Origin: Ambrosia x helenae
Lineage: Eukaryota > Streptophyta > Magnoliopsida > Asterales > Asteraceae
DNA: 64,000 nt
Reading direction: 5' to 3'
Assembly: GCA_030844895.1 (NCBI GenBank)
Contig: CM061226.1
Coordinates: 45,888,238 to 45,952,237, forward strand
Part shown: piece by piece, positions 1 through 11,807 of the stretch
How positions within the stretch are numbered: the first letter of the stretch is position 1
Layout of the letters: each line of letters opens with the position of its first letter
Position numbers and translations under genes: made by a program
The notes under the pieces: model-generated
The model's database searches: none
Told to the model about the DNA's origin: nothing
The model's input: the letters and a program-made list of their open reading frames with translations, nothing else

Positions 1-8
1 ATCAGAGC
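1..8 (+). other. Primer-binding site of the outer Copia, truncated by the window edge
   Basis: ATCAGAGC is the last 8 bases of the TGGTATCAGAGC site that appears complete in the inner Copia (3616-3627) and in the Gypsy (47735-47746). Bases 9-162 are then the untranslated leader up to the gag ATG. Confidence 0.75.
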
Positions 9-162
9 TTGGTCAATTAAATTCGATCTAACCAATCAATTTAATATAAACAGATCAGCTCACAATTATTGATATCGTTTGTTTGTCGAATTGAAAACAG
101 AGTAAAAGTTTATTTTCGTTTCAACCGTTTTTAAACAGACTTTGTTTTGAAACAATCAGAGA

Positions 163-2225
163 ATGGCTTCAATCAATCACGATCCACACAATACTGGCAC
201 GAACAACAAGCCACCGATGCTTGTCAGATCTGAATACAATATCTGGCAACGTCGGATGAGCCATGTTCTAGCTCAACAGAACACTAGGTGTTGGAAGTCG
301 TTATTTTCGAACCACATGTTCCTATGGTGCCGAGTACTGAAGATCCCAAGGTTCAAGAGCCTAAGAAACTTGAAAACTACTCCGACCAGAATTTTTAGAA
401 AATTAAGTTAGATGCCAAGGCCTTCAGTATTGTGGCCATGGCTCTACCCAATGATAAATATGCTGGGTTGTTACACTGTAACTGTGCAAAGGAGTTGTGG
501 GATGCACTGAAAGAACAATTTGGTGGGACTGAAGAGGTTATTGAAAACAACCGTGAAATTCTTAACCAACAATATGAAACATTCATTCATGTTAAGGGAG
601 AGTCATTAACTCAACAATTTGAGAGGTTTAACTATCTCATTAGTGAACTAAAACTGGTTGGTCTAACTTACCCATATTCAACTTTGAACCATAGGTTTTT
701 AAGATCACTACCAGATAAATGGGACACTATTGCTATAGTTATGAGAAACTCAATTGGATTCAAGGACCTATCACTAACCCAGCTTCATGGTAAGCTCTTG
801 ACCTATGAGAGAGAGCTTAACCAGAAAAAGAAGCTCCAGGACTCTGGAAAACTGTCTAATGACTATGTATTTGGTAATACAACACTTCTGGGTCATGATG
901 AGGTGCCTGGTAATAATAAGGATCAGAGTTATGATCATTTCATTGACATAACTTCAGGTTTTAACTCAGGTTTTAACTCTGATTCTTATTCACCAAACTA
1001 TGTTTTTACAGCAAGTGGTGGTGATATCCAAGCATCTGATAACATATCCTTTGAGTATGATGACTTAAAATACTTTGACCCTGATGATTTGGAAGAAATG
1101 GACATTATGCACCAATTGGCCCTTCTCAGTGTAAGAACTAACAATTTTTACAAGAAAACTGGGAGAAGGTTTCCAGGGTTAACTGGCAGGTCAAAAGTGG
1201 GGTTGGATAAATCAAAGATTAAGTGTTATAAATGTCATAGACTTGGTCATTTTTCTAGGGAATGTAGGAGTCAACATGGTACACCTATGATTACCTATCC
1301 AAATCAAAGGTCACAGACCAACACTTATCAAGTTTCCCATAATACCCCTGGACGAAATGTGCAAAACACTGCTCATTTTGCACAGTCCTCAAACATTGTT
1401 CCTGTCCAGTTTGTCCAAACCACTGTTCCTCAGATCCACTATGTGCAAACACCTGTTGCTCAGGCACAAATGCCAATGACTGATGTTCCACCCTCTGCCC
1501 CTGCAGAGACCAGTCAACGGAGTTTTTTCACACAAGGCTTTGTTGATTGGAGCAGTCTACCAGAAGAGCTATCAGATGAGAATTTTGCTCTTATAGCCAA
1601 AGCTAAAAATGAACTAGAAAATTTTTGTTTTATGGCTATGGTTGAAGAGGTTGAATCTGAGGATGTGGTAACTGAATCTAATGTTGTGACTAATGATATT
1701 GTTGATGAAGTAATTGCAGATACAAAATCTGAAGAAGAGGTTGTGAATCTCTCAGATCCCTGGGGTGCATCTGATGATTGTGAGTGCAAGTGTGATTGTG
1801 CATTGATGGCTGCTGCTAAGGTATCTCCTCAAATCCTTAAAGATTTGTGTTCAGACAAATGTGTAATAGCATTTGCTAACATTAAAGAGGTGAATGAAAA
1901 CCTTAGGAAGAAAGTTTTATATGATGAAGTTCAATTTGAAAAACTTTGTAAAGAGTTAAAATCAAAATTGACTGAAAAAGAATCTGAAATAAGCAGTCTA
2001 AAACATGAAGCAACTATAACCAAAGACCAGCTCCAAACTATGATAACTAAATATCATAGTTGTAAAAAGGAGCTTGAGGCCACCCAAGTTGAATATGAAA
2101 AATGGGTGGAATCATGCAAAGGTTTTGAGATGATCCTCAACAAACAAACCAAAAGTCATGTGAAGTTTGGTTTTGGTTTTGAAACCACTGCTCCAGCTTT
2201 TGAAAACACTGACAAAAGGGATTAA
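163..2225 (+). pseudogene. gag: Outer Copia gag (UBN2-type capsid plus zinc knuckle), frameshifted
   Basis: Gag would form the virus-like particle and bind element RNA. The ATG at 163 starts MASINHDPHN and runs into a capsid-like N-terminus (YNIWQRRMSHVL). The frame breaks near 290-430 and the long frame resumes at 432 with the UBN2/Copia gag fold (AKELWDALKEQFGG, SLTQQFERFNYLISEL). A CCHC zinc knuckle, CYKCHRLGHFSREC, lies at 1223-1264. The C-terminal third is acidic, then Lys/Glu-rich and probably coiled coil (about 1830-2150). The reading frame ends at a TAA at 2223. The frameshift means full-length Gag cannot be made from this copy. Confidence 0.85.
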
Positions 2226-2252
2226 AAGTTAGTTGACGTAGTACCAACTAAT

Positions 2253-3154
2253 TTGAAGGGTCAAGAGATTAAAATCACTGAACCTAATGGCAAGAAAATT
2301 GTTCTTGAAAAACCAGAAGGTTTCTCATCATTCACTGAACTTGAAAAATATGAATTTAAACCTACTTGGTCTGATGAGTGTGGTACTCTTGAAAACTTTA
2401 AACCAGTTGACTTCAAAACCCCCGATGGTAAGAAAGCACCACAGGCAAAGGTCATTCCCTTGATAGATCTACCAGCAGATGATCAAACATCTGTCGAAAA
2501 AAAGACTGAAAAGGGGAAAAAGAAAGAAAAGTCTGTCCACTTGTTCTTTGATTTTTGTGAAAAGAAGAATCATGTTACTAAAAACTGTTTTCTTCTAAAA
2601 GCATATGATATCAACAAAGGAACAAGTGTGTGTGATTCTAAGACCACATGTTCAATATGTGGTAAAAAGAATCACAAAACCAAAGAGTGTCTGTATCTCA
2701 AAAATTTTAATGTCAAAATACAAGAGTACAAGGCTAAAACTCTTGCAAATCAAGTGGTGAGTACTTCAAAACGAAAACCCAAATAGACTTTTGCTCCAAT
2801 CCAAACATCTATTACCAAAAATCTAGAAACATCTGCTTCCAGGGATGTTCAAGTAACAGATGCTCCACCCACCAACAAGTACCCAAGAGGATATGGACAA
2901 CCACCTTGTCATAATCTGTCACATGTTTATGAAAAACCAAAGAGGCCTTCTAAACCAAGAGTGAACAGAAATCCCTATGGTTACTATCATTTGTCAGGAA
3001 GTGATCAAACATCTGTTGCACCAAGTGTTGACATCCAAGCACTGGCAAATGGTCAGCAACAGTTGTTGAACTTGATTCAAAAACTAGTTCAAACCACTGA
3101 TCACCTTCCTAAGCTTGAGGCTGAAAAGTCTGTGGACCCATCCAAAGCCAACTT
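2253..3154 (+). pseudogene. Outer Copia gag C-terminal extension with further zinc knuckles, cut by the inner Copia
   Basis: After the stop at 2225 a related frame runs to 2786 and another starts at 2961. It holds CSICGKKNHKTKEC (2649-2690), a perfect CX2CX4HX4C knuckle. Just before it is a degenerate one (FCEKKNHVTKNC, first Cys replaced by Phe). With the knuckle at 1223 this makes three in one Gag. The region is Lys-rich and hydrophilic, as expected for a nucleocapsid tail. It is broken at 3155 by the inner Copia; outer-element sequence resumes at 16036. Confidence 0.7.
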
Positions 3155-3612
3155 TGTTGGGTTATATTGAGACCACAGTTACCAGAACAAAGACTTTTTG
3201 ATAGCTTATTGTGTAGTTTGTAAGTTAAAGGGCTGTTTATGTAATTATGGCATAGTTTATGTAAAACCCTAAGCTGCGCACTTATTACACGGGCCCTGCG
3301 CACTTAAGCTAAGTGCGCAGGCCCATCAGACCTCCTATATATAGAAAGCTTGTGTGCAGCTCTAAGGTCAGGGTTTTGGATTATCTTTGTAGCACATTTT
3401 GAATAGGTGCATACTTGTTATCATTCCATGGTTCTTCAGTAACAAATCAGCAATGGAATCATATTATTATTCATCTTGTGTGTCGGTTTTTATCATATTC
3501 ATCTAGTTTCTTTGATTGTAGAAGATTAATCACTTAAAACACCTAATCCATAGGTGTTTCTAAGTGATAACAATCTCTTGCACTTAATAAGATCTAGTAT
3601 TTGGGACTTACA
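3155..3612 (+). repeat. 5' LTR of the inner Copia
   Basis: It starts TGTTGGGTTATATTGAG and ends GGGACTTACA and is the direct repeat of 15572-16030. It contains the palindrome CTGCGCACTTA-agc-TAAGTGCGCAG (3296-3320), a GGCCCAT site and a TATA box (3336-3343). It is followed by ATT and then the PBS. Confidence 0.95.
3296..3344 (+). promoter_or_regulatory. LTR promoter: perfect 11-bp palindrome, GGCCCA motif and TATA box
   Basis: The two 11-bp arms (3296-3306 and 3310-3320) are exact reverse complements with a 3-base spacer. GGCCCAT follows at once (GGCCCA is the plant Site II-type motif), and TATATATAG lies 16 bases beyond the palindrome. The layout recurs upstream of the third ORF at 11871-11919. 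Promoter function is inferred. Confidence 0.65.
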
Positions 3613-3615
3613 ATT

Positions 3616-3627
3616 TGGTATCAGAGC
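3616..3627 (+). other. Primer-binding site of the inner Copia
   Basis: TGGTATCAGAGC, three bases after the 5' LTR, is the usual plant LTR-element site complementary to the 3' end of initiator tRNA-Met. Confidence 0.9.
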
Positions 3628-4488
3628 CTTTGTGCTCTAGATTGTATCTATTTAAAGATACCAAAACCCTCATCTTGTTAGTTTTTATTATTAAGATTTT
3701 TATAAACTTTTGTGTTTATCAAAAATTTGGGTGTTGTTCTTATATATTTGCTTCAAAATTTCGTGGAAATTGTGTTTCTGAGAGTTAAAAGTTGTTCATT
3801 TTAAGTAGAAATTTCATCCAAGCATTTCAGAATGGAATGAAAAGGTTTTGGATAGGATTCAGCTAAGTTTTTGTGCTTTTCAACAGACTGTTTTGCGCAC
3901 TTGTTTCTTGAGTTGCGAACTTATTTCATACGTTGAGTACTTATTTCTTGTTTTGAGCACTTAGCTCAAAAACTGCATACTTGTGCTTCTCTGAGCACTT
4001 AAATCTTTGCTGTGTTAGTACGCAACTAGGGTTTCTGCGTACTTATTGTTTTCACTGTCTACGAGCACATAACTAGGATTTCTGCGCACTAAAACAGAGA
4101 TCTCTGGTTGTGTTGCGTACTTACTGAAGAGGTGCAGTTTTGAGTACTTGGCTAGGGTTTTTGCGCACTAAAATCTTAAACGAGAGTTTAAGTGTCTGCG
4201 TACTTTGTTTAGTACGCAGACTGATCAGTCAAGACTGAGCACTTACCATGCCCAAGTGCTGACTGACCTGCGCACTTATCAAGAAACAACAGCTACTCGT
4301 GTATCTTGCAAAACTGCGCACTTATCAGAAGACAAACATCTTGACAAGGTTGTTTATATTGTTACAGGCTGCTGCGCACTTAGATCTTGCTTGCTACGTA
4401 CTTGATTGCGTACTTAAGGACTTTGACAATTATTTGGACTATTACCTATAAAATCCGAAAAACAAATCTCATAAAATTAACTTAAATC
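3628..4488 (+). repeat. Inner Copia leader with a dispersed TGCGYACTTR motif array
   Basis: This untranslated leader lies between the PBS and the gag ATG. From about 3890 to 4425 it holds roughly 20 copies or near-copies of TGCGCACTTA/TGCGTACTTG and variants (for example GAGCACTTA), mostly on one strand and irregularly spaced. The stretch at about 4170-4285 is clearly repeated at 12328-12440, just upstream of the third ORF. Short open frames here (for example 4205-4405) come from the motif array and are not taken as genes. Confidence 0.7.
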
Positions 4489-6560
4489 ATGGCCGGTAAC
4501 GATAACAACTCAACTATAAATCCTATAATCCAGCAAGAACTTGAAACCGAAACAACGACTAGAGTTCCTAAATTAAAGGGTGTAGAAGATTATGGAACCT
4601 GGAAAAACCAAACGAGGTCGTTCTTCTATGTCACAGACTTCACTCAATGGACTTCTATCCAGCTAGGTCCACACATTCCGATGAGAACCACTGCCACAGG
4701 GGAAGAGTTCAACCCTGATCTGTCTACCTACACTGATGTCGACAAACAGCTACTTCAGAGAGACCATAAGGCTTATGGTGCCCTTACCATGGCCTTATCA
4801 AACGATGTTTATAACATGTTTGAGGAATACGGGACTGCACATGACCTGTGGTTTGCATTAAACGAGTACTATGAAGGGAATGAAGAAATGCGCCAACGTA
4901 AGCAAGATATGGTGCAGAAAGAATATGATATGTTCGGTAGCATTCGTGGTGAGAGCTTGAGCTCACATATCAAAAGATTCATGAGCATGTTAACCAAGAT
5001 GAAGAAGGCAGGAATTCCTGTCAATAACCGAAACTCTATCAAGAAGCTGCCCGACTCCCTGCCCAAAGAATGGAGCATACAATGCATGTTGATTAGAAAA
5101 GAGTATCTAGATGCTCAATCTACTTTGGCTGACCTCATCAACACTCTGAAGTCATTCTAAATGGATATCACCAAAAGAGAAATGAACCAAATGGCTCCGA
5201 AAGTCGTTCCCAGCACTGCTATGAAGAATCTGGCACTAATGACTCCAGTAGGTAACATGGGTTCAAGCTCGTCACATATATATGTGGATGCAATGGGTAG
5301 TGGTAGTTCAAGTTCGGGAAAGACAGTCTCATACTCTGACTTAGTTGCAAAGACACTCAACCCACAGCTCACAAAGCTTGTAACGAACACGTTGAACTCT
5401 TCAACACATTCATGACTAGCTTTGAGGCTTTGAAGACACGTGACCTTAAGAGTGAGATGATGAATCCTGAAGACATGTATCAAGTTGACCCGGATGATAT
5501 GGAGGAAATGGATTTGAAATGGCAGATGGCTATGATCACTCTAAGGGTGAAGAGATTGCAAGATAGAACTGGTTGAAGAGTTGGAATGGGAAAAGCGGGC
5601 TTTGATAAGTCAAAGATTAGATGCTACAACTGCAAGACTCTTGGGCACTTCAAGTATGAGTGCCCCACTCTAAATCAAGCAGAGATCAAGCTGGCAAAAA
5701 GAATGGTGGCGATAACTGATGGAAGGGAAGCAAATCAACAGAAGGCGTTGGTGGTTGAGGACTTTGATTGGGGAGAGGAGGCTGCTGCGGTTGAAGCTGA
5801 TGTGAACAAGGCATTGATGGCCAAAATCTATACCAAATCCACACACGGTGTGAATTCTCTGGAAGGGTCGTCGGCTGAAATGCCAAAGGGTGGAATGCTA
5901 GAGAATGCGGGTCTGAAAGGAGTGCTGGTGGCCGATAAAGGAAAAGAAGCCGCTTCTGAGGAAGCACTCGTAGCTGAGAAGACTTCCACCAGCAAAGCAG
6001 ATGAGAAACCGCAGAACGTGCCCAAGACAGTTGAGGAAAGAGATCTGGTAAGTATTCCTCTTGAAATAAAATCAAAGTTGTGCTCACCAAGGTGTGTTAC
6101 AGCTGTTGCTTACTGTTTGTCTCACAATAGGAGAATTTTAAGAGAGATGGATGACATCCGAAAAATCAACACTGAAATGAAAGAAAATGAGTTGGCATAT
6201 TAGCGAAAGTTAAATGCAACTATAGCTGAAATGCAAACTCTAAAAGAATTTGTCCTAATAAAAGATTTTTTAATAAATGACTTAACAGAAAAATTAGAAA
6301 AATCTAGAAATGAAACAAATCATCTCCAAATTGTTGTGGACAAATGGAATGTAAGCAAACATGCTCATACAAATATCTTAGATTGCTCAAGGCAATCATT
6401 CGTCAAAGATGGAATTGGGTATAAGGATAAAAAGGGAATTGAAAAATCTCTGTTTTTACCTTTGAGCAAAAGTGAATATATATACCCATTCCAAAACCTC
6501 ATCCAAAAAATGATCTGTTTGAAAAAGAATGTGTCAAATCTGAGTCAAACTCTAATATAA
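4489..6560 (+). pseudogene. gag: Inner Copia gag (capsid plus zinc knuckle), several stops
   Basis: ATG 4489 begins MAGNDNNSTINP. The capsid part shows the Copia gag fold (TRVPKLKGVEDYGTWKNQ, DLWFALNEYYEGNEEMRQRK, ESLSSHIKRFMSMLTKM). Frame lesions are a TAA at 5158 in otherwise continuous sequence, a frameshift near 5410, a TGA at 5574 where related proteins have Arg, and a TAG at 6201. The zinc knuckle CYNCKTLGHFKYEC is at 5622-5663. The region from 6060 to 6500 is rich in Lys, Glu and Leu and likely coiled coil. Full-length Gag is not possible without readthrough and frameshifting, so the copy is called a pseudogene. Confidence 0.85.
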
Positions 6561-7505
6561 GTAAAAGCAATGCAGATGTGACCCAACAGGATCAGGTAGA
6601 CGATGATGAGAGTTGTGGTGGACAAACGATGGGGTTAGGTCACCCGGCTACCAATTACTCTACAGTGAATTGGTTCATCTGGAGTAATGATAAGTCTAAA
6701 ACTATTTTTGAATTCGGATGAATGTAATAATTTAACTAAGCTGGATGATTGTAATAATTTGTCTAGGATGGATAACTGTAATAATTTATCTAGGTCGGAT
6801 GACTGTACTACATTAACTTCTAAACTTGACTTAAAGGGCGTTGTGGTCCCTAATGATAGGAAGAATCCTGTCAAACGCTCAAATGTTTGTGTTGACAATG
6901 TTATGCTAGTTTGTGTTGATCTTAATGCTGCATTCTCTGATAATGAAAATGTATATAGACCATCTGTGTTTGTACCAAAACTAAAACGAAACATGTTTGG
7001 GAAATTTCTCACTGAAGAAATTCCAGAGTTTACTCCATCATCCACAGATATTTCATGTTCTGAAGAATCACAAAGTGAAACAGATAACTCAATTTCTGAA
7101 GAATCACAGAGTGATACAGAAAGCGACATCAGCGAGCCTGACTGCAACACAAACGAACAATCAAGCAACAACATTGATGAATCATGTTTAAGTGAAAGCT
7201 CATGCTCAAGCAAGATGAAGAAAAGAGCATCACAACCATCATCATCCAGACCCTCTCCAAAGATCAAGCCAAAGCACTCAAAATGCTTTAGATGTGGAAA
7301 TGAGGGTCATGTGGTTAAAAAATGTCATTTGAAATCTAATGACGTCAAAACACTAAACTGTTTTTCTGATCAGATTAAAAACCTTCAAGAAACAGTAAAA
7401 AGTTTTGTTAAAACCACAAAAATTTTGAAAAGACAAGAGTCAATTTTGGGTGAAAATCAAGACAGATCAAAACTAAAGCAGACCTGGATTCCCAAAGTTA
7501 ACTAA
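6561..7505 (+). pseudogene. Inner Copia gag C-terminal part with second zinc knuckle
   Basis: An open frame from 6687 to 7505 continues the gag region. It has a run of NNL/DDCNNLS repeats (6718-6800) and a Ser/Glu-rich acidic stretch (ISEESQSDTESDIS). A Lys-rich segment and a second CCHC knuckle, CFRCGNEGHVVKKC (7284-7325), follow. The C-terminus ends WIPKVN just before pol. Together with the knuckle at 5622 the element has two widely spaced CCHC boxes, as in other SIRE-like Gags. It is joined to the first part only through a broken segment (6561-6686). Confidence 0.65.
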
Positions 7506-7619
7506 GTAAAGGTTTGAGTCGTGACTGTACATAGAGTCTCTCATGTATTTATATGTGTATTTCTTGTTTTTTTCTTTTGTATTTCAGAATAAACTACAGA
7601 AATGGTTGGTTTCACTCAT

Positions 7620-10600
7620 GAGATATCTATGGCATGTTGATAGCGGGGCTTCAAGACACTGAAGGAACTCCTCAAGAACTATCGGTTTATTGATGGAGAG
7701 TTCGTTGCCTTCGCTGGGAATGAAAAGGGCGGGAAGATAGTTGGAATAGGAGATGTGATCTCCGACGCATTGACTTTAGAAGATGTGAATAATGTTCCAG
7801 AATTGTGCTACAATCTTTTGAGCGTATCACAAGTCTGTGACAAAGGAATCTCGGTGTTATTCAATGACATGGAGTGCATCTTTCTGAAGCCTGGATTCAT
7901 ACCGCCCACCAATATGATTATGCTAAAAGCTCCTAGGCAGAATAACACATATGTGATAAATATGAGAGATGCCAAGTCTGAATGTCAAATGACATGTTTA
8001 CTTTCAAAGGCATTCGAGTCCGAGTCACTGTTATGGCATAGGCGATTGGGACATGTGAAATTTAAAAACATTAACAAACTTTCCAAACTAAATCTTGTCA
8101 GAGGTCTTCCTTCCAAGGAATTCCCTTTTTCTGAAAAATGTTTAGCGTGTGCCAAAGGAAAACAACACAAGAAATCGCACGAGTCCAAAACAGTGAACTC
8201 TATTGACTCACCTCTTCAACTATTGCATATGGATCTTTTCGGTCCAATTAGTGTTAAAAGCTTAGCTAAAAAATCTTATTGTTTGGTGATAACAGATGAC
8301 TTTTCTCGTTTTACATGGGTGTATTTCTTAGAATACAAAAGTGAAGCTGCCGAGATATTGATGCTGTTTGTTCCTCTTATTGAAAACATAGTGAAGTCAA
8401 AAGTTAGATCAATCAGAAGCGATCACGGGACTGAATTCAAAAATCAAAGCTTCGTGACTTTCTGCAACAACAAAGGAATTCATCTTCAGTACAATGCTAT
8501 GAGAACTCCTCAACAGAATGGAGTTGCTGAAAGGAAGAATCGTACACTTATTGAAGCTGCCAGAACTATGCTAAACGACTCCAAGTTGCCGATCATCTTC
8601 TGGGCAGAAGCTGTGAATACCGCCTGTTATGTTCTTAACAGAGTCTTAATCATTAAGGTGTGCGGGAAAACAGGTTATGAATTGCTTTTCAAAAGAAAAC
8701 CTCTGATTGACTACTTCAGGCCGTTCGGATGCTCATGTACTCTTCTAAACAACTATGAGAACATAATGAAGTTCGATGCAGTTGGAGATGAGTGCTTCTT
8801 TGTTAGATACTCTTCAAGTCAAAAGGCTTATAGAGTATACAACAAACGCACCAAGATGGTTCTCGAATCTTTCTATGTTGATTGGCAGGAATCCAACTCC
8901 ACTAACACAGGAGCGGTCCTGACTGGTTCTTTGACATGGATGTTGTTTTCAACAATTTCAGTATCATTGAAGAACAAACATCTAACAATCAAGCAGCCGC
9001 TCCTTCTCCTCTCGAAGATACTCTTTACTTTTCTGAAGACGATGTTGCATCATTCACCACCCGATTCTCTCCATTAGTAGTTGATCCAATTGTTCCTCTT
9101 CAATCCACAAATGGTGATGCAACTGTTGAAACTACACAATCTCCTGAAAGTACTCCGATTTCAGAAGAAACATCTTCAGCACAACAGTCTGTAAATGATC
9201 CATCCAGATCATCAATTCATGTAGATCACCTTTCAAATCTGCCTTCCCAAGTTCAAGAAGAGCCAAACATGGGATTTAAATCATCTAAGAATCATCCTGT
9301 TGAGAACATCATCGGACCAATCTCTGAGGGTGTTCTCACTAGAAATCAGGCAGATAAGCTCAATATCGCACTCTCAGCATTCTTATCTCAGACAGTACCT
9401 TTCAGCATTGAAGATGCAATCAGAGATGCAAGCTGGGTAGAAGCCATGCAGGACGAGTTGTCTCAGTTTAGAAAACTCAAGGTTTGGGAGCTAGTGGATC
9501 TACCTGAGGGGAAGTATCCTATCGGAACTAGATGGGTTTTTCGCAACAAAATGGATGAACGTGGTGTGGTGATCAAGAACAAAGCTCGTTTGGTAGTTCA
9601 GGGTTTTCGTCAGCAGGAAGGTATTGATTATGAGGAAGTATTCGCTCCAGTTGCTTGACTTGAAGCCATCCGTATCTTCTTGGCGTACGCCTCATACAAG
9701 AACTTCAAAGTCTTTCAGATGGATGTGAAGAGTGTATTCTTGTATGGGAAAATCAAGGAAGAAGTCTACGTCTGTCAACCGCCAGGTTTTGAAGACCCTC
9801 ATCATCCCAACAAATACTACAAATTGGATAAGGCTCTCTATGGACTTCATCAAGCTCCTCGAGCTTGGTATGAGACCTTATCCTCGTATTTGCTGCAAAA
9901 TGGATACACCAGAGGGAAGATCGACATGACTCTGTTCACCAAAGAAGTCAACAAGCACTCTATTCTTGTTCAAATATATGTTGATGATATTATCTTTGGT
10001 TCCACTAATGAAAATTTGTGCAGGGAATTTGAAGCATTATGAAGTCTCAGTTTGAAATGAGCATGATGGGAGAATTGTCATTTTTCTTAGGCCTGGAAGT
10101 TCAGCAGAAAGAAGACGGAATTCTCATCCATCAAGCCAAATACACAAGAGACATCCTGGCAAAATACAACATGTCTGATTGCAAGCCGTCCAACACTCCT
10201 TTTGCGGCCCAAACAACACTTGTACCAGATCTTCAAGGCCTTTCAGTGAATCCTCACACATATAGATCAATGATTGGCTCACTGATGTATCTTACAGCCA
10301 GCAAACCAGATATTATGTGGGCAGTTGGATGTTGCGCACGCTTTCAGTCAAATCCCAAGCAATCGCATGAAACTGCAGTTAAAAGAGTCTTCCGCTACCT
10401 CAAAGGGACACCGAAACTTGGTTTATGGTATCCTAAGAGTGATAATTTTGATTTAATCGCTTACTCTGATAGTGATCATGCAGGTTGCAGGATTGACAGA
10501 AAATCTGTCTCTGGTGGTTGTCAATTTCTAGGTAACAGGCTGGTGTCTTGGCAGAGCAAGAAACAGACAACAGTGTCCATCTCCACTGCTCAAGCTGAAT

Positions 10601-10920
10601 ACACAGCAGCATCCAGTTGTTGTTGTCAAGTGTTATGGATCCAAAATCAGCTTTTGAACTACAGTTTGAATATCATGCACACACCTATTTTCATTGATAA
10701 TGAAGCTTGTCGTGACATTGTGAAGAATCCAATAGATCATTCTAAAACCAAACATATTGAAATTAGGATTCACTCCATTCGCGATGCTCATGACAAAGGA
10801 TATATACAGGTGTTGCCAATAGATACTGCTGATCAAAAGGCGGATATCTTCACAAAAGCTTTTGACAAAACACGTTTTCATCAGTTGGTAACATGGCTGA
10901 AGATGATAAATTTTGAATGA
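7620..10920 (+). pseudogene. pol: Inner Copia pol: protease, integrase, reverse transcriptase, RNase H
   Basis: Domains are in Copia order. The protease site appears as WHVDSGASRH (about 7632-7661) and then breaks at a TGA because a few bases of the usual HMTG are missing. The integrase zinc finger (HRRLGH ... CLACAKGKQHKKSH) and core (LHMDLFGP, IRSDHGTEF) lie at 8035-8700. RT spans about 9400-10300, with the intact active site YVDD at 9977-9988. RNase H lies at about 10440-10900 (YSDSDHAG). Lesions are the protease deletion, a frameshift near 8930, a TGA at 9656 (Arg in relatives), and a frameshift near 10035. Everything between is well conserved, which fits a fairly young defective copy. 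Confidence 0.9.
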
Positions 10921-11807
10921 TTAAAAAAAAAAAAAAAAAAAAAAAAACCCTGTCTTGTGCATAATATATTAAAAAAATCTTCTTTTTGATTCAAACAAGA
11001 TTTTTGGGGGAGAAAGTTAAACCAGTCCATCCCTACTGCAAATTTCAAAAGAATTAATTCAAGAAATGATAGAAACTAATCATATTTCGTAAGCATGTGA
11101 ATAGGACCCAGAGGATGTTGTGGCCTCAAGCAACGATGTGTCGGTAGATTCAGCCTGGAATCAAGTAAACTGCTAATAGGTGATTAATAGTATAGATCTA
11201 CACGGAAAGTTGGATTCCCACTGTGCTATAGGTCTGCACAAGCTGAGTCCGGTCATATACAGGTTGAGAAATCAAAAGACACAGAAAATTTTGTGCATAG
11301 GTAAATCAAAAGACACCTAAGAGTGCAAGCTACCAATGTGGGGCTAAGAAAATTAATCAACTGAGCAGCAAAAGACACGCAATGTTAGTGACATGCAAAC
11401 ATATTTAGATAGCTCACCAAACGATCAGATGATCATCTTCTCTGCTTATGGTAACATAGACCTGAAGCTCTCATCATCTGATCAAGATAATGATCATCTT
11501 CTTTGCTTATGGTAACATAGACCTGAAGCTCTCATCATTATATTTCGATAAACCTTGAGGATCGGTAGGCTCATACCTAGCACAAGTGGGGTCCACAAAA
11601 TTTTCGTCAATATTACTGAAAACATGATAAACATCATCACCAAACACATGTTGAAAGAGAAAAGGCATGGATTTAAGTGGACAAGCATACCGACAATTGT
11701 TCTTAGGCTGCAGCTATCCAACGGGAAGTTGAAACGTGTTCTGGCAGGTATGGTTAGTATGATCTTGAATGCAGAAGGTGGGATATGGTAAAACCCCACT
11801 TATTAAA
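10921..11807 (+). other. Non-coding spacer after inner pol: A25 tract, PPT-like site, 61-bp tandem duplication
   Basis: Directly behind the pol stop is a run of 25 A (10923-10947). A polypurine-tract-like GGGGGAGAAA sits at 11006-11015, where simpler Copia elements end in their 3' LTR. A segment starting GATCATCTTC at 11431 is repeated at 11492 (offset 61). No convincing gene was seen here. Confidence 0.6.
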
